Part shown: positions 32,260 through 42,105 of the stretch, one piece after another
How positions within the stretch are numbered: position 1 is the first letter of the stretch
Layout of the letters: every line of letters begins with the position of its first letter
Origin: Cytobacillus firmus NBRC 15306
GTDB taxonomy: Bacteria > Bacillota > Bacilli > Bacillales > Cytobacillaceae
Length of the DNA stretch: 42,133 bases
Direction: 5' to 3'
Assembly: GCF_001591465.1 (NCBI RefSeq)
Contig: NZ_BCUY01000030.1
Coordinates: 1 to 42,133 of the forward strand
Made by a program: the position numbers and the translations under genes
The notes under the pieces: model-generated
The model's input: only the letters and a program-made list of their open reading frames with translations
Databases searched by the model: none
Told to the model about the DNA's origin: nothing

Positions 32260-32288
32260 ATTATATGTAATGTCAGATAATCTGTCAA
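32260..32288 (-). promoter_or_regulatory. glnRA promoter
   Basis: On the minus strand: TTGACA, exactly 17 bases, TATAAT, a full consensus sigma-A promoter. CAGATNATCTG palindromic bases overlap the -35 side. Confidence 0.9.
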
Positions 32289-32293
32289 CACTA

Positions 32294-32310
32294 TGTTAGA
32301 TTTTATAACA
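32294..32310. promoter_or_regulatory. GlnR/TnrA operator
   Basis: TGTTAGATTTTATAACA fits TGTNA-N7-TNACA perfectly and lies just upstream of the -35. Confidence 0.85.
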
Positions 32311-32365
32311 TAATTTTTTCAAAAAAAATTTGCCTTTCATATTTTCATATAATTCTCTGTAAAGC

Positions 32366-32402
32366 AAAAGAAAGAGACAACTAACTATTTAGCTGTCCCT
32401 CT
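32366..32402 (-). terminator. Probable terminator of ynbB
   Basis: AGAGGGACA / TGTCTCTTT stem with wobble pairs, followed by TCTTTT on the minus strand. Confidence 0.6.
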
Positions 32403-32411
32403 TATATTTAC

Positions 32412-33683
32412 CTAATTTATTTGGATTAAACCCTTTTCCAGCAAATGGTTCAATGCGATGCATACAGCCATTTTCACATGTGAATAGGTAAGGCCGCCCT
32501 GCACATAGGCAACGTATGGAGGCCTGATTGGTCCGTCTGCGGTCAATTCAATGCTTGCACCCTGAATAAAAGTACCCGCTGCCATGATAACATCGTCTTC
32601 ATATCCTGGCATATAAGCAGGATAGGCAGTTACATGGGAATTAACAGGAGATGCAAATTGAATCGCCTGGCAAAATGCCACCATTTTTTCTTTTTCATCG
32701 AATTGGACAGATTGGATTAAATCAGTTCTTTTACTGTCCCATTGTGGATTGGAGTTCATTCCAAGCCGCTCAAGCAATGCTGCTGTAAAAACTGCCCCTT
32801 TCACCGCCTGGCCGACAACGTGTGGAGCAAGGAAAAAGCCCTGATACATTTCCTGGAGGCTGTAAAGGGACGCACCCGCTTCTGCACCAATTCCCGGGGA
32901 AGTCATTCGGTAGGAACAGGCTTCCACCCATTCTTTTTTCCCGACAATATAACCGCCAGTCTTGGCGATCCCCCCACCAGGGTTCTTGATCAGCGACCCG
33001 GCCATCAAATCTGCCCCAACATGACAAGGCTCCAAGTCCTCTACAAACTCCCCATAACAATTGTCAACAAAAACAATCGCATCCGGTTTAACTTTTTTTA
33101 CAAACTGAATCATTTCTTCAATTTGTTCAATTGTAAAAGATGGTCTTGTTGCGTATCCTTTAGAACGCTGAATGCCAATCATTTTTGTGTTCGGCCTGAT
33201 GGCTTTTTCAACCTCAGGGTAATTGATGCTTCCATCTTCATTCAGCGGGATGCTATTGTATCCAATGCCGAACTCTTTAAGCGAGCCGCTGCCTGTTCCC
33301 CGGATTCCAACGATTTCTTCCAATGTGTCATAGGGCTTGCCTGTTATGTACATCAATTCATCACCCGGCCGCAATACGCCAAAGAGTGCAATGGAAATGG
33401 CATGGGTGCCCGAAATAATCTGAGGACGCACCAATCCGGCTTCCCCGCCGAATACTTCTGCATATATTTCCTCCAGTGTATCCCTGCCGATATCATCGTA
33501 ACCGTAACCGGTTGATGGAATGAAATGAGAATCGCTGACTTTGAAATTTTGAAAGCTCTTTAATACACGGAATTGATTCTCATCAATCCGCTCATCAATG
33601 TTCTTTAATACTTCTGAAATTTGCTGCTCCACTTCTTTTACAATTGGCTGGAGCTTTTCCCCTTGTGATAACTGTTGAAACAT
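32412..33683 (-). CDS. ynbB: PLP-dependent C-S lyase-like protein YnbB (aluminium-resistance family)
   Basis: A 423-residue, fold-type I pyridoxal phosphate enzyme of the Met_gamma_lyase/aluminium resistance family. Seen are TGYGYDDIGRDTLEEIYAEVFGGE, the cofactor-phosphate region RPQIISGTHAISIALFGVLRPGDE, IVFVDNCYGEFVEDLEP with the ring-stacking Asp, and SLIKNPGGGIAKTGGYIVG with the Schiff-base Lys. The true substrate in bacilli is not settled. It follows hflX by 13 bases and precedes glnR, as in B. subtilis. Confidence 0.9.
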   Translation of the reverse strand: MFQQLSQGEKLQPIVKEVEQQISEVLKNIDERIDENQFRVLKSFQNFKVSDSHFIPSTGYGYDDIGRDTLEEIYAEVFGGEAGLVRPQIISGTHAISIALFGVLRPGDELMYITGKPYDTLEEIVGIRGTGSGSLKEFGIGYNSIPLNEDGSINYPEVEKAIRPNTKMIGIQRSKGYATRPSFTIEQIEEMIQFVKKVKPDAIVFVDNCYGEFVEDLEPCHVGADLMAGSLIKNPGGGIAKTGGYIVGKKEWVEACSYRMTSPGIGAEAGASLYSLQEMYQGFFLAPHVVGQAVKGAVFTAALLERLGMNSNPQWDSKRTDLIQSVQFDEKEKMVAFCQAIQFASPVNSHVTAYPAYMPGYEDDVIMAAGTFIQGASIELTADGPIRPPYVAYVQGGLTYSHVKMAVCIALNHLLEKGLIQIN

Positions 33684-33696
33684 GATGTTCTCCTAA

Positions 33697-34953
33697 CTAT
33701 ACGGTATATTTCATTAAAGGCCCTGAAATCTGATGGTCTTCGAGGTAATAGCCCTTGCAAACGTAGAGTTCTTTGTCTTCATTAAAAGTCAATTCCCTCA
33801 GGATGGTTTCATTCTTGAGCTGTGACAGCAGTTTCCCTTCTGTCGAAGGCACCTCCACATGGTAATGCTTCATCATTCCCAGGATCATCTGCTCAATTTT
33901 GCGTTTCAGCTCATTACGGTCATCTTCTTCAAAGGCACTGATCTGAATCGTTTCTGTCCTGGCAGTCGGGACAAAATCAGGATGCCTTAAATCTCTCTTA
34001 TTATATACTGTCAGCTGCGGTATTTTATCATTTTCCAAATCTTCTATCAGTTTATTGACTGTCTGCTCATGCTGGTAATAATCCGGATTGGACATATCGA
34101 CCACATGAAGAAGAAGATCTGCTTCCTTTACTTCTTCCAGAGTGGAACGGAAGGCTGCAATGAGCGTAGTCGGCAAATCCTGAATAAATCCGACTGTATC
34201 TGTCACAAGTGTGATAAATCCGCTTGGCAAAATCAGCTTGCGGGTCATCGGGTCAAGTGTGGCAAACAGCTGGTTTTCTTCATAGGAATCCGCTTCCGAC
34301 AATCTGTTAAAAATCGTGGATTTCCCTGCATTTGTATAGCCGACAAGCGCTATTTGGAATGCTTTGTTTTTCTTCCTCCGTTCACGGTATCTGTCACGGT
34401 GCTGCACAATGACAGAAAGCTGGGTCTTAATATCATCAATGCGGCGGCGGATATGGCGGCGGTCTGATTCTAGCTTGGTCTCACCCGGCCCCCTCGTGCC
34501 GATTCCTCCGCCCAGTCTTGAAAGCTGGACACCCTGGCCTGACAGGCGCGGCAGCAGATACTGCAGCTGTGCCAATTCGACCTGCAGCTTCCCTTCTTTA
34601 GAGCGCGCCCTCTGCGCAAAGATATCTAAAATCAGCTGTGTGCGGTCAATGATTCGTGCATCCAAATCTGCAGATAGGTTTCGAACCTGGCTTGGTGAGA
34701 GCTCATCGTTAAAAATGATAATATCTGCTTCCATTTCTTCCTGAAGTGCACCCAGTTCCTCCACTTTCCCTTTTCCTATATATGTAGACGGATGAACCCG
34801 TTCCCTTTTTTGAGTAATCGAAGCTAAAACTTTTCCGTTTGCCGTTTCAGTCAGCGATTCCAATTCTTCCATTGAATATTCAAACCGCTGGTCATCTTCA
34901 TCAGTATGGCAGCCGACAAGAATGACTTTTTCATAATCTGGTTTATGTTCCAA
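33697..34953 (-). CDS. hflX: Ribosome-associated GTPase HflX
   Basis: A 418-residue GTPase that splits stalled or hibernating ribosomes. The N-terminal HflX domain shows [23 protein letters not shown] and [12 protein letters not shown], with the coiled linker [22 protein letters not shown] motifs: [14 protein letters not shown] (G1), [10 protein letters not shown] (G3), NKRD (G4). Start: TTG at 34953 has AGAGGG 8 bases upstream; the in-frame ATG at 34971 has no binding site and is less likely. First gene of an operon with ynbB. Confidence 0.93.
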   Translation of the reverse strand: MEHKPDYEKVILVGCHTDEDDQRFEYSMEELESLTETANGKVLASITQKRERVHPSTYIGKGKVEELGALQEEMEADIIIFNDELSPSQVRNLSADLDARIIDRTQLILDIFAQRARSKEGKLQVELAQLQYLLPRLSGQGVQLSRLGGGIGTRGPGETKLESDRRHIRRRIDDIKTQLSVIVQHRDRYRERRKKNKAFQIALVGYTNAGKSTIFNRLSEADSYEENQLFATLDPMTRKLILPSGFITLVTDTVGFIQDLPTTLIAAFRSTLEEVKEADLLLHVVDMSNPDYYQHEQTVNKLIEDLENDKIPQLTVYNKRDLRHPDFVPTARTETIQISAFEEDDRNELKRKIEQMILGMMKHYHVEVPSTEGKLLSQLKNETILRELTFNEDKELYVCKGYYLEDHQISGPLMKYTV

Positions 34954-35191
34954 CCAGCATCCCTCTTTCATTTGCTTATTTTAATTGATAACATCATAAC
35001 AAAAATCATATTCAAATACTAATTTTCACAGCTATTCATAGGCTTTTGCACCGTCCATATGAATTGAATAAAAAAATGGTTGTATTTCTTTTTTCCCGTG
35101 TTAAAATCATATTGTTTGGAAAGAATTTACGATTTTAATTAAATTAAATAAAAAAAGATTTATAGATCTGCATCATGAGGAGAAATGGCAT

Positions 35192-35806
35192 ATGACATGG
35201 GAAGTTTTAAGTATGATCGGCACTGTTGCTTTCGCTGTCAGCGGAGCAATTGTGGCGATGGAAGAAGAATATGATATTTTAGGTGTATACATTCTTGGGA
35301 TTGTTACCGCTTTTGGCGGCGGGGCCATCCGAAACCTGCTGATAGGTGTTCCTGTCTCTGCCCTTTGGGAACAGGGTTTATTTTTTCAGATTGCCCTTTT
35401 ATCCATCACAGCAGTAATGCTGTTCCCGAACAACCTGCTCAAACACTGGCAAAAATGGGGCAATTTCACAGACGCAATCGGATTATCCGCGTTTGCCATC
35501 CAAGGAGCACTGTACGCAACGGAAATGAACCATCCATTAAGCGCTGTGATTGTGGCTGCTGTACTGACAGGAAGCGGAGGCGGCATAATCCGTGACCTGC
35601 TTGCAAGGAGAAAACCGCTTGTATTGCGGTCTGAAATCTATGCGGTCTGGGCTATCCTTTGCGGTTTTGGAGTCGGACTTGGAATCGCCGAAGCACCGTT
35701 TGAACTTTACACTTTGTTTATCATCATTACCGCTCTGAGGGTTTTATCTTACACATATAATTGGAAGCTTCCCGTTAAGAGGCTGGGGACAAAAGCATCG
35801 GCTTAA
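35192..35806 (+). CDS. TRIC / UPF0126 family cation channel
   Basis: A 204-residue membrane protein with about seven helices, built as an internal repeat. GTVAFAVSGAIVAMEEEYDILGVYILGIVTAFGGGAIRNLLIG and AIGLSAFAIQGALYA...VVAAVLTGSGGGIIRDLL are the paired signature blocks (GGG-IR-LL) of the trimeric intracellular cation channel family (B. subtilis YvgT type). It probably conducts potassium. A TTGTAT - 16 bases - TAAAAT promoter lies at about 35080-35107. It is transcribed singly, away from hflX. Confidence 0.88.
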   Translation: MTWEVLSMIGTVAFAVSGAIVAMEEEYDILGVYILGIVTAFGGGAIRNLLIGVPVSALWEQGLFFQIALLSITAVMLFPNNLLKHWQKWGNFTDAIGLSAFAIQGALYATEMNHPLSAVIVAAVLTGSGGGIIRDLLARRKPLVLRSEIYAVWAILCGFGVGLGIAEAPFELYTLFIIITALRVLSYTYNWKLPVKRLGTKASA

Positions 35807-35826
35807 GCCGGTCAGGCCTCTCTATA

Positions 35827-36060
35827 TTATTGCTTTACATTCGCCATGATTGTATTTGGATCAAAACCAATGACCCATTTTCCATTCACATTAATTTGAG
35901 GCACTCCCATTTGGCCTGTGGTTTCAACCAGTTTTTGTGCCTCTCTCTGATCATTCTGGACATTAACCTCTTTATACTCCAGCCCCTGCTGTTCAAGGAA
36001 GTTCTTCACCATCGTACAATACGGACAAGTATTCGTAGTATAAACTGTAATTTCATTCAT
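35827..36060 (-). CDS. Glutaredoxin-like thiol-disulfide protein
   Basis: A 77-residue thioredoxin-fold protein: VYTTNTCPYCTMVKNFL with the CPYC redox site, then GVPQINVNGKWVIGFDP with the conserved cis-Pro. Size fits NrdH/glutaredoxin-like reductants, and in related genomes ribonucleotide reductase genes occupy this neighbourhood. With no glutathione in most bacilli, bacillithiol or thioredoxin reductase probably recycles it. Start: ATG at 36060 with GAGGAGG upstream; the earlier in-frame ATG at 36108 is rejected. Confidence 0.88.
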   Translation of the reverse strand: MNEITVYTTNTCPYCTMVKNFLEQQGLEYKEVNVQNDQREAQKLVETTGQMGVPQINVNGKWVIGFDPNTIMANVKQ

Positions 36061-36081
36061 TATACATTCCTCCTCGAGTAA

Positions 36082-36113
36082 AAAGACAATGCCAATGTTC
36101 ATTGACACTGCCT
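36082..36113 (-). terminator. Possible terminator of spoVK
   Basis: Imperfect stem around CAATG-AA-CATTG with outer GGCAGTG / GCATTGTC, then CTTTTTA on the minus strand. Confidence 0.45.
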
Positions 36114-36132
36114 ATTTTATTTCAATATCCCC

Positions 36133-37083
36133 TTAATCAGCTTCTTCAAACACCAAATCATTGCTCCTGATAGTCATCAGATCATGTTTATCATAGCTGT
36201 TTTGCATTAACAGGCGCATGGCCTGAGCTCTGATTGATTTTTCAAGGATGTTTCTGATGTAGCGCCCGTTTGAAAAGCTATTGGGGCTGAGATTGGTTTT
36301 TACGAAGTGCAAGTGCTCCCTCAGCTTCTTTTCGGATTCGTGACTTAAAGTATACTCCCTTTCCTTAAGCATCCTCTGCCCAATTTCCATCAGCTGCTCT
36401 ATCGAGTAATCAGGGAAGTCCACAACAAGGGGAAAACGGGAATGAAGACCCGGGTTCAGCGTCAGGAAATGATTCATTTCTCTGGAATAGCCTGCCAGAA
36501 TCAGGATAAAGTCATGCTGCCGGTCTTCCATATGCTTGACGAGGGTGTCAATGGCTTCCTTGCCAAAGTCTTTTTCTCCACCTCTCCCTAATGAGTACGC
36601 TTCGTCGATAAAAAGAATCCCGCCAATCGCTTTTTTGACCAAATCCCTCGTCTTTTGTGCGGTATGGCCAATGTATTCACCGACAAGGTCGGCCCGCTCT
36701 GCTTCAATCAGATGTCCTTTTGACAGCACATTCATTTTTTGAAAAAGCTTGCCTATTAATCGGGCAACCGTTGTTTTACCTGTGCCGGGATTGCCTTTAA
36801 ACATCATATGCAATGCTTGCTTCCCAGCTTTGAGACCGGCTTCTTCCCGTTTTTTATTCACATAAATCCAGGCATAAATCTCCTTGATCATTTTCTTCAT
36901 TTCTTCCATTCCCACAAGAGCGCCAAGTTCTTCTTCAATTTCTTTGAGAGCTGTATGCTCAGCCGGAATGACTTTTGGAGCCGCTTGGGATTCGGGAAGC
37001 TCTTTTGTGTATGTTTTACGCTTTTGTGAATTGAGCACAATGCTGATCTGTCCGTTATTTTTCAGGCGAATCGGCTGGTCCAA
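36133..37083 (-). CDS. spoVK: Stage V sporulation protein K (AAA ATPase)
   Basis: A 316-residue AAA protein of the CbxX/CfxQ type. Walker A is FKGNPGTGKTTVARLIGKLF, Walker B is GGILFIDEAYSLGRGGEKDFGKEAIDTL, and the sensor and arginine finger lie in ILAGYSREMNHFLTLNPGLHSRFP. The N-terminal 45 residues are a poorly conserved extension. In B. subtilis SpoVK is needed for spore maturation in the mother cell and is made under sigma-E. The start is TTG at 37083 with GAGGTGAT upstream. No clean sigma-E promoter could be assigned. Confidence 0.93.
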   Translation of the reverse strand: MDQPIRLKNNGQISIVLNSQKRKTYTKELPESQAAPKVIPAEHTALKEIEEELGALVGMEEMKKMIKEIYAWIYVNKKREEAGLKAGKQALHMMFKGNPGTGKTTVARLIGKLFQKMNVLSKGHLIEAERADLVGEYIGHTAQKTRDLVKKAIGGILFIDEAYSLGRGGEKDFGKEAIDTLVKHMEDRQHDFILILAGYSREMNHFLTLNPGLHSRFPLVVDFPDYSIEQLMEIGQRMLKEREYTLSHESEKKLREHLHFVKTNLSPNSFSNGRYIRNILEKSIRAQAMRLLMQNSYDKHDLMTIRSNDLVFEEAD

Positions 37084-37415
37084 AAGCTATCACCTCACAT
37101 TCTTAGCACAGTATACGCATAGAAGTAATCGTTGTGACAAAAGCCTATATGATTCCCGAGAATACGGTTACTAGGCTAAAATGCGACAATGTCCCGCTCT
37201 TTTCAACAAGAATCAATGCGGGAGTGTCGGTTCATGCGGTTTCCCGAGAAATAACGGGTTTTTCTCCGCTTAAGAGGGTGCGGATAACTGGCTGCATTCT
37301 ACCAGTTCACGGGGAAAAAGCCCACCAATCAACTTCCCTTCATATCCACAATAAATTCTCATATCTATATGTATTCACCCATTATCCATTTCATTAAAAA
37401 TATTTGTCTTTGCAT
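37084..37415. other. Hairpin-rich spacer between spoVK and hfq
   Basis: Roughly 330 bases without a credible gene. Consecutive potential stems: AGCCTA/TAGGCT (37142-37177), CGACA-CCCGC / GCGGG-TGTCG (37184-37229), CCCG/CGGG (37243-37258), CCGC/GCGG (37266-37283), AACTGG/CCAGTT (37286-37307). TTCCCGAGAA occurs twice with a matching CGG. A frame of 87 codons exists on the plus strand (GTG at 37134) but has no convincing binding site. It could be a structured RNA on either strand; unproven. Confidence 0.4.
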
Positions 37416-37450
37416 AAGAAAATAGCCCGCTTCAGTCAAAGCGGGCTTTT
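37416..37450 (-). terminator. Terminator of the miaA-hfq operon
   Basis: AGCCCGCTT / AAGCGGGCT perfect 9-bp stem, then ATTTTC on the minus strand. Confidence 0.85.
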
Positions 37451-37464
37451 CTTCGGGTTTTATA

Positions 37465-37698
37465 TTATTGCTGGTTTTCCATATCCAGCTGAACATTGCG
37501 CTGTGGAACGAAGGTAGAAATGGCATGCTTATAAACAAGCTGCTGTTTCCCTTCTGATTCGAATAATACTGTAAAATTATCAAAGCCTTTGATTTGGCCT
37601 CTTATCTGGAATCCATTCAACAAAAATACAGTACAATTAATATTGTCCTTACGTAACTGGTTAAGTACCTGATCTTGAATATTGATTGCTGATTTCAT
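37465..37698 (-). CDS. hfq: RNA chaperone Hfq
   Basis: A 77-residue Sm-like protein. Sm1 is [22 protein letters not shown] with the proximal-face residues; Sm2 is [14 protein letters not shown], the bacterial YKHA signature. It forms a hexamer that binds U-rich and A-rich RNA. There is a short C-terminal tail, as in Gram-positive Hfq. GAGGAGG precedes ATG. It lies 27 bases after miaA, in the common miaA-hfq order. Confidence 0.97.
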   Translation of the reverse strand: MKSAINIQDQVLNQLRKDNINCTVFLLNGFQIRGQIKGFDNFTVLFESEGKQQLVYKHAISTFVPQRNVQLDMENQQ

Positions 37699-37725
37699 TA
37701 TAATCCTCCTCTTTTATCTCTATCA

Positions 37726-38688
37726 TTATGTATTCGATTTTATTTTCAGCTTTCCTTCAATATGAGCAGAAATTTCAGCGAATTTTTTTTCAAACTCATG
37801 AGGATCGACTGAATCGGACATATCAAACCATTCCACATTCATCTTGTTTCGAAACCATGTCAGCTGCCTTTTTGCATATCTTCTTGAATTTTGTTTCAGA
37901 TTTTCTACAGCATCCTCCAATGAAACACGCCCATTAAAGTATTCATACAGCTCTTTATACCCGATGGCCTGTATGGACTGGCAATCCTTTAATCCCTGAT
38001 CATACAGGGATCTCACCTCTTCAAGCAAGCCTTCCTTCATCATGATCTCAACTCGGAAATTGATGCGTTCATATAAGGTATCCCGATCCATGGTCAACCC
38101 AATCAGTGCCGTATCATAAAGAAGTTCTGGATCCTGATTCTCCTGATACTGAGACATCGGTTTCCCTGTGCAATGGTAAATTTCCAATGCCCTGACCACT
38201 CTTCGAATGTTATTGGGGTGAATTTTTTCTGCACTTTCAGGGTCTATGGCCAAAAGCTCCTTAAAAAGGGCATCGTTGCCTTCCCTTTCGGCGCGTTCCT
38301 CCAATGTTTTTCTGAATTCTTCATTTGAAGGCGCATCAGAGAATTGATAATCATAAATAACGGATTGAATATACAATCCCGTGCCTCCAACTATCATTGG
38401 AAGTTTGCCTCTTGAAGTTATTTCTGTGATTTTGCTTCGGACCAGTTCCTGAAATTCAGCTGCCGAAAAGGGATCTTCAGGATTTTTGATGTCAATTAGA
38501 TGATGCGGTATCCCTTCCATCTCTTCCTCTTTGATTTTTGCAGTGCCGATATCCATGCTTTTATATATTTGCATAGAATCTCCGCTGATAATCTCGGCAT
38601 TAAATCTTTTCGCCAGCAGAATGCTTAATTTCGTTTTTCCAACAGCTGTAGGGCCAATCAGCACTGCCAGCTTTTCTTTTTCAATCAT
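37726..38688 (-). CDS. miaA: tRNA dimethylallyltransferase MiaA
   Basis: A 320-residue enzyme that adds the dimethylallyl group to A37 of tRNAs reading UNN codons. P-loop LIGPTAVGKTKLSILLA; EIISGDSMQIYKSMDIGTAK; GGTGLYIQSVIYDY; and PNNIRRVVRALEIYHCTGKP, followed by the tRNA-binding AIGYKELYEYFNG and the C-terminal NSRRYAKRQLTWFRN. Length is typical. It starts the miaA-hfq operon, divergent from mreBH. Confidence 0.97.
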   Translation of the reverse strand: MIEKEKLAVLIGPTAVGKTKLSILLAKRFNAEIISGDSMQIYKSMDIGTAKIKEEEMEGIPHHLIDIKNPEDPFSAAEFQELVRSKITEITSRGKLPMIVGGTGLYIQSVIYDYQFSDAPSNEEFRKTLEERAEREGNDALFKELLAIDPESAEKIHPNNIRRVVRALEIYHCTGKPMSQYQENQDPELLYDTALIGLTMDRDTLYERINFRVEIMMKEGLLEEVRSLYDQGLKDCQSIQAIGYKELYEYFNGRVSLEDAVENLKQNSRRYAKRQLTWFRNKMNVEWFDMSDSVDPHEFEKKFAEISAHIEGKLKIKSNT

Positions 38689-38890
38689 CTGTTCACTGCC
38701 TTTACTGCCATTCTATTTATTATCCTAACATAAAGCAGGAAAATTTTTCAGGTATCATCTTACCATTCTTTTTACAAAAACAGAACATTTATGCATTATG
38801 AACAAGTTTTGCCCATTCTATTCGACAATTCCCCTAAAATTTTCTTATAAAATTACATTTTATTAACGATTCCATAACAAATCAAGGCTA

Positions 38891-38919
38891 ACCCCCAAAA
38901 TCATGTTAATTTATTAGAA
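38891..38919 (+). promoter_or_regulatory. Sigma-I-like promoter element upstream of mreBH
   Basis: ACCCCC at 38891-38896 matches the -35 used by B. subtilis sigma-I, whose known targets include mreBH. The -10 is poor: AGAA at 38916-38919 against CGAA, 19 bases away. Tentative. Confidence 0.4.
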
Positions 38920-38963
38920 GGTTATATCGTGACAATATAAATTTGAAATTGGGTGAATGATTG

Positions 38964-39971
38964 ATGATAAATACATCTGAAATTGGAATTGACTTAGGGA
39001 CTGCTAATATACTTGTATACAGCAAAACAAAAGGCATTATCTTAAACGAACCGTCTGTAGTAGCAATTGATACAGAAACGAAAAAAGTGTTAGCTGTTGG
39101 TAAAGAAGCAAAAGAAATGATTGGGAAAACACCAGGCCGCATCGTTGCCATCCGTCCACTAAAAGACGGGGTTATCGCGGATTATGACACGACCACTGAA
39201 ATGCTTCGCCAGGTTATGCGAAAAGCATCGAAAAAAGTCGGATTCGCGATCAGAAAGCCGAATGTCGTTGTTTGTACGCCATCTGGTTCGACAAGTGTTG
39301 AAAGAAGAGCTATCCATGATGCTGTCCGCAATGCGGGGGCGAAGAAAGTACATCTGATCGAAGAGCCTGTGGCAGCAGCAATTGGTTCAGGAATGCCTGT
39401 CGATGAGCCTGTCGCGAACGTGGTTGTTGACATTGGCGGCGGCTCAACAGAAGTAGCCATAATCTCTTTCGGCGGAGTGGTAGCCTGCAATTCCATCCGG
39501 ATTGGCGGCGACAGACTTGACGATGATATTATTCAATATGTACGTAAAGAATACAACGTTCTGATCGGAGAGAGAACAGCCGAACATATTAAAATGGAAA
39601 TCGGCTACGCGCTGGTTGACCATGAAGAACTGACAATGGAAGTGCGCGGCCGCGACCTTGTTACCGGCCTGCCCAAGACGATTACTCTAACTTCCTATGA
39701 AATCCGTGATGCAATCAAAGAATCATTGCTTCACATTCTTGAAGCAATCCGCGCAACATTAGAGGACAGCCCGGCTGAACTCAGCGGAGACATCGTAGAC
39801 CGAGGTGTGATTCTTTCCGGCGGAGGTGCCCTTTTAAACGGCATGCAGGAATGGCTTTCACAGGAAATTGTAGTCCCTGTACACCTTGCACCTAGCCCGC
39901 TTGAATCTGTAGCGGTTGGAACAGGAAAAGCCCTGCAATTTATTGATAAGCTGCATACGGCAGTGAGATAA
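38964..39971 (+). CDS. mreBH: Actin-like cell-shape protein MreBH
   Basis: A 335-residue bacterial actin. ATP-binding motifs: [16 protein letters not shown] (phosphate 1), [17 protein letters not shown] (phosphate 2), [19 protein letters not shown] (adenosine). The opening [34 protein letters not shown] fits MreBH better than MreB or Mbl, as judged from memory of the B. subtilis paralogues. MreBH filaments guide the hydrolase LytE along the side wall. ATG at 38964 has GGTGA 7 bases upstream; a TTG directly before it is an alternative start. It sits between miaA and mutL, unlike B. subtilis. Confidence 0.88.
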   Translation: MINTSEIGIDLGTANILVYSKTKGIILNEPSVVAIDTETKKVLAVGKEAKEMIGKTPGRIVAIRPLKDGVIADYDTTTEMLRQVMRKASKKVGFAIRKPNVVVCTPSGSTSVERRAIHDAVRNAGAKKVHLIEEPVAAAIGSGMPVDEPVANVVVDIGGGSTEVAIISFGGVVACNSIRIGGDRLDDDIIQYVRKEYNVLIGERTAEHIKMEIGYALVDHEELTMEVRGRDLVTGLPKTITLTSYEIRDAIKESLLHILEAIRATLEDSPAELSGDIVDRGVILSGGGALLNGMQEWLSQEIVVPVHLAPSPLESVAVGTGKALQFIDKLHTAVR

Positions 39972-39979
39972 GCTATAAG

Positions 39980-40015
39980 AAAAGCATCCATTCTGCGAAA
40001 TGGATGCTTTTTTGT
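39980..40015 (+). terminator. Terminator of mreBH
   Basis: AAAAGCATCCATT / AATGGATGCTTTT stem and T-run. Confidence 0.9.
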
Positions 40016-40123
40016 TTTGTATATTGACATTTTGAGCGAAATAAAGTTTTATGAGCGAAAAAAGAAAAAATTATGGGCCAAACACCACTTAGTTTACATA
40101 ATAAAATTATCGCCGTCTATGAA

Positions 40124-40156
40124 TAAAAAAACGCCGAACCACTCTGGTTCAGCGTC
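40124..40156 (-). terminator. Terminator of mutL
   Basis: ACGCTGAACC / GGTTCGGCGT stem with one wobble, then TTTTTTA on the minus strand. Confidence 0.85.
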
Positions 40157-40164
40157 GTTCTTTT

Positions 40165-42087
40165 CTACATTACCCTCTTAAACATTTTCTCCATCTCATA
40201 AGTGGAGTAATGTATGATGATCGGCCGTCCATGCGGGCATGTGAACGGATCGGAAGACCTCCGCAATTCATCAAGCAGCGCCTGGATTTCATCATTGCGG
40301 AGATGGTGATTCGCTTTAATGGAAGCTTTACAGCTCATCATAATGGCAGCTTCCTCACGCAGTTTTTTAATATCAACTCTCTTCATGGCTAAGAGCTGTT
40401 CAATCATATCCTCAATAATTTCCTGTTCTTCGCCTTTTGGCAACCATTGCGGGTGGGAACGGACGATAAAGCTGTTATGTCCGAACGGCTCAAGAAATAC
40501 CCCCACTTTTTCAAGCTCGACTTTGTATTCATCGATTTTGATATAGTCATCTGTTGAGTATTCAAAGGTGAGCGGAATGAGCATCTCCTGCAATTCGCTT
40601 TCAACCTGGCCGACCTTCTCCCTGAAATACTCATACTTAATCCGCTCCTGTGCGGCGTGCTGATCAATGATGTAAAGGCCCCGGTCATTCTGGGCAAAAA
40701 TATACGTCCCATGCATTTGCCCGATCGGATAAAGGGGGGGCACCCGTGATGGCTCCTCAACTGTGGCAGTCTCAGCGAAAAATTGTTCCAGTCCTGCAGC
40801 TCTCGGCTCTTCGGGCTGGAATATGTGCTGATCCCCTTGAGGCAATTCCTTTGATGAAGGGCTAAAATCCAAGGAAGGTGTATCCTGCAAGTCGGGAGCT
40901 TTTGCTGCTTGCGGTTCAGCAGGAAAACTTTGCGAGCATTGCAGAACTGCCCCATTCGGGTACTGCCGGATAGCATCCTCCCTCGCTTCACGAACAAAAG
41001 AAGGCACATGCTCCCGATGCTCAGGCAAATGATCCAGTTCAAGAGCCGTCTGTTCTGACTTAGGCTTCATGGTCTTCGGCTGTGTAAATCCGGATGGGAT
41101 CAGTTCCTCTTTTTTAAATGCAGCCTTCAAAGCACCTGATACAAGCTCATTCAATTCATGTTCCTTGCTTAAGCGTACCTCAATTTTCGACGGATGGACG
41201 TTCACATCGACAAGGAGCGGATCCATTTCAATGTTCAGGAGCACAATCGGGTAGCGGCCGATTGGCAGCAGAGTATGATACCCCTCCTGAATGGCTTTGG
41301 CCAAAGAATAATTCTTGATGAAGCGGCCGTTGATCATGGTAGAAATGTAGTTTCTTGATGCTCTTGTAATCTCCGGCATTGCTGCATATCCGCTGATTTT
41401 AAAATCAAGTGAGCTTGCTTCAATCCGAACCATCTTCTTCACAATATTGAGCCCATAAATAGCTGCAAGCACCTGCCGGACATCCCCGTTTCCGTTCGTC
41501 TGCAGGAGCTTTCGCTCATTATGGATCAGGCGGATGGCGACCTCCGGATGGGCGAGCGCCAGCCTGTTAACCACATCTGTAATATTGCCAAGTTCTGTGT
41601 GAATCGTCTTCATATACTTAAGCCTTGCCGGCGTGTTGAAAAATAAATCCGTCACGGTCAGGTCAGTCCCTTTTCTGCCGGGTGCCTTTTCCATCACTTC
41701 CACTTTTCCGCCTTCTATGACAACACGTGTGCCGTAATCCCCAGTTGAGGTTTTCATTTCAATCCTCGATACCGACGCAATACTTGGCAATGCCTCGCCG
41801 CGGAATCCGAGCGTGCGGATGCGGAAAAGGTCATTTTCGTCTTTAATTTTACTGGTGGCATGGCGATGAAAGGCATTCAGGACATCATCTTCCTCAATGC
41901 CATCGCCATTATCGATAATGCGGATTTTGGCCAGGCCGGCTTCTTCCGCTTCAATTTCAATAATCGTGCTTCCGGCATCAATCGAATTCTCCATCAATTC
42001 TTTTACCACCGATGCTGGCCGCTCCACCACCTCGCCGGCAGCAATTTTATTAGAAAGCGTATCATCAAGCTGAATGATTTTCCCCAT
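40165..42087 (-). CDS. mutL: DNA mismatch repair protein MutL (endonuclease type)
   Basis: A 640-residue protein. The N-terminal GHKL ATPase has [38 protein letters not shown] and [15 protein letters not shown]; the transducer domain ends near residue 335. A long variable proline/acid-rich linker (about 340-440) leads to the C-terminal dimer domain with the nuclease motif [12 protein letters not shown] (DQHA-x2-E-x4-E), SCKASIKAN and [11 protein letters not shown]. These metal-site motifs mark the nicking MutL found where no MutH exists. It follows mutS and has GGGGGTGA before ATG. Confidence 0.97.
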   Translation of the reverse strand: MGKIIQLDDTLSNKIAAGEVVERPASVVKELMENSIDAGSTIIEIEAEEAGLAKIRIIDNGDGIEEDDVLNAFHRHATSKIKDENDLFRIRTLGFRGEALPSIASVSRIEMKTSTGDYGTRVVIEGGKVEVMEKAPGRKGTDLTVTDLFFNTPARLKYMKTIHTELGNITDVVNRLALAHPEVAIRLIHNERKLLQTNGNGDVRQVLAAIYGLNIVKKMVRIEASSLDFKISGYAAMPEITRASRNYISTMINGRFIKNYSLAKAIQEGYHTLLPIGRYPIVLLNIEMDPLLVDVNVHPSKIEVRLSKEHELNELVSGALKAAFKKEELIPSGFTQPKTMKPKSEQTALELDHLPEHREHVPSFVREAREDAIRQYPNGAVLQCSQSFPAEPQAAKAPDLQDTPSLDFSPSSKELPQGDQHIFQPEEPRAAGLEQFFAETATVEEPSRVPPLYPIGQMHGTYIFAQNDRGLYIIDQHAAQERIKYEYFREKVGQVESELQEMLIPLTFEYSTDDYIKIDEYKVELEKVGVFLEPFGHNSFIVRSHPQWLPKGEEQEIIEDMIEQLLAMKRVDIKKLREEAAIMMSCKASIKANHHLRNDEIQALLDELRRSSDPFTCPHGRPIIIHYSTYEMEKMFKRVM

Positions 42088-42105
42088 CTCGTCACCCCCT
42101 GTTTA

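Noticed and set aside
37134-37397. Plus-strand 87-codon frame between spoVK and hfq
   Set aside because: No convincing ribosome binding site, and it runs on into the sequence before the hfq terminator; hairpins explain the composition at least as well. Kept open in the findings.
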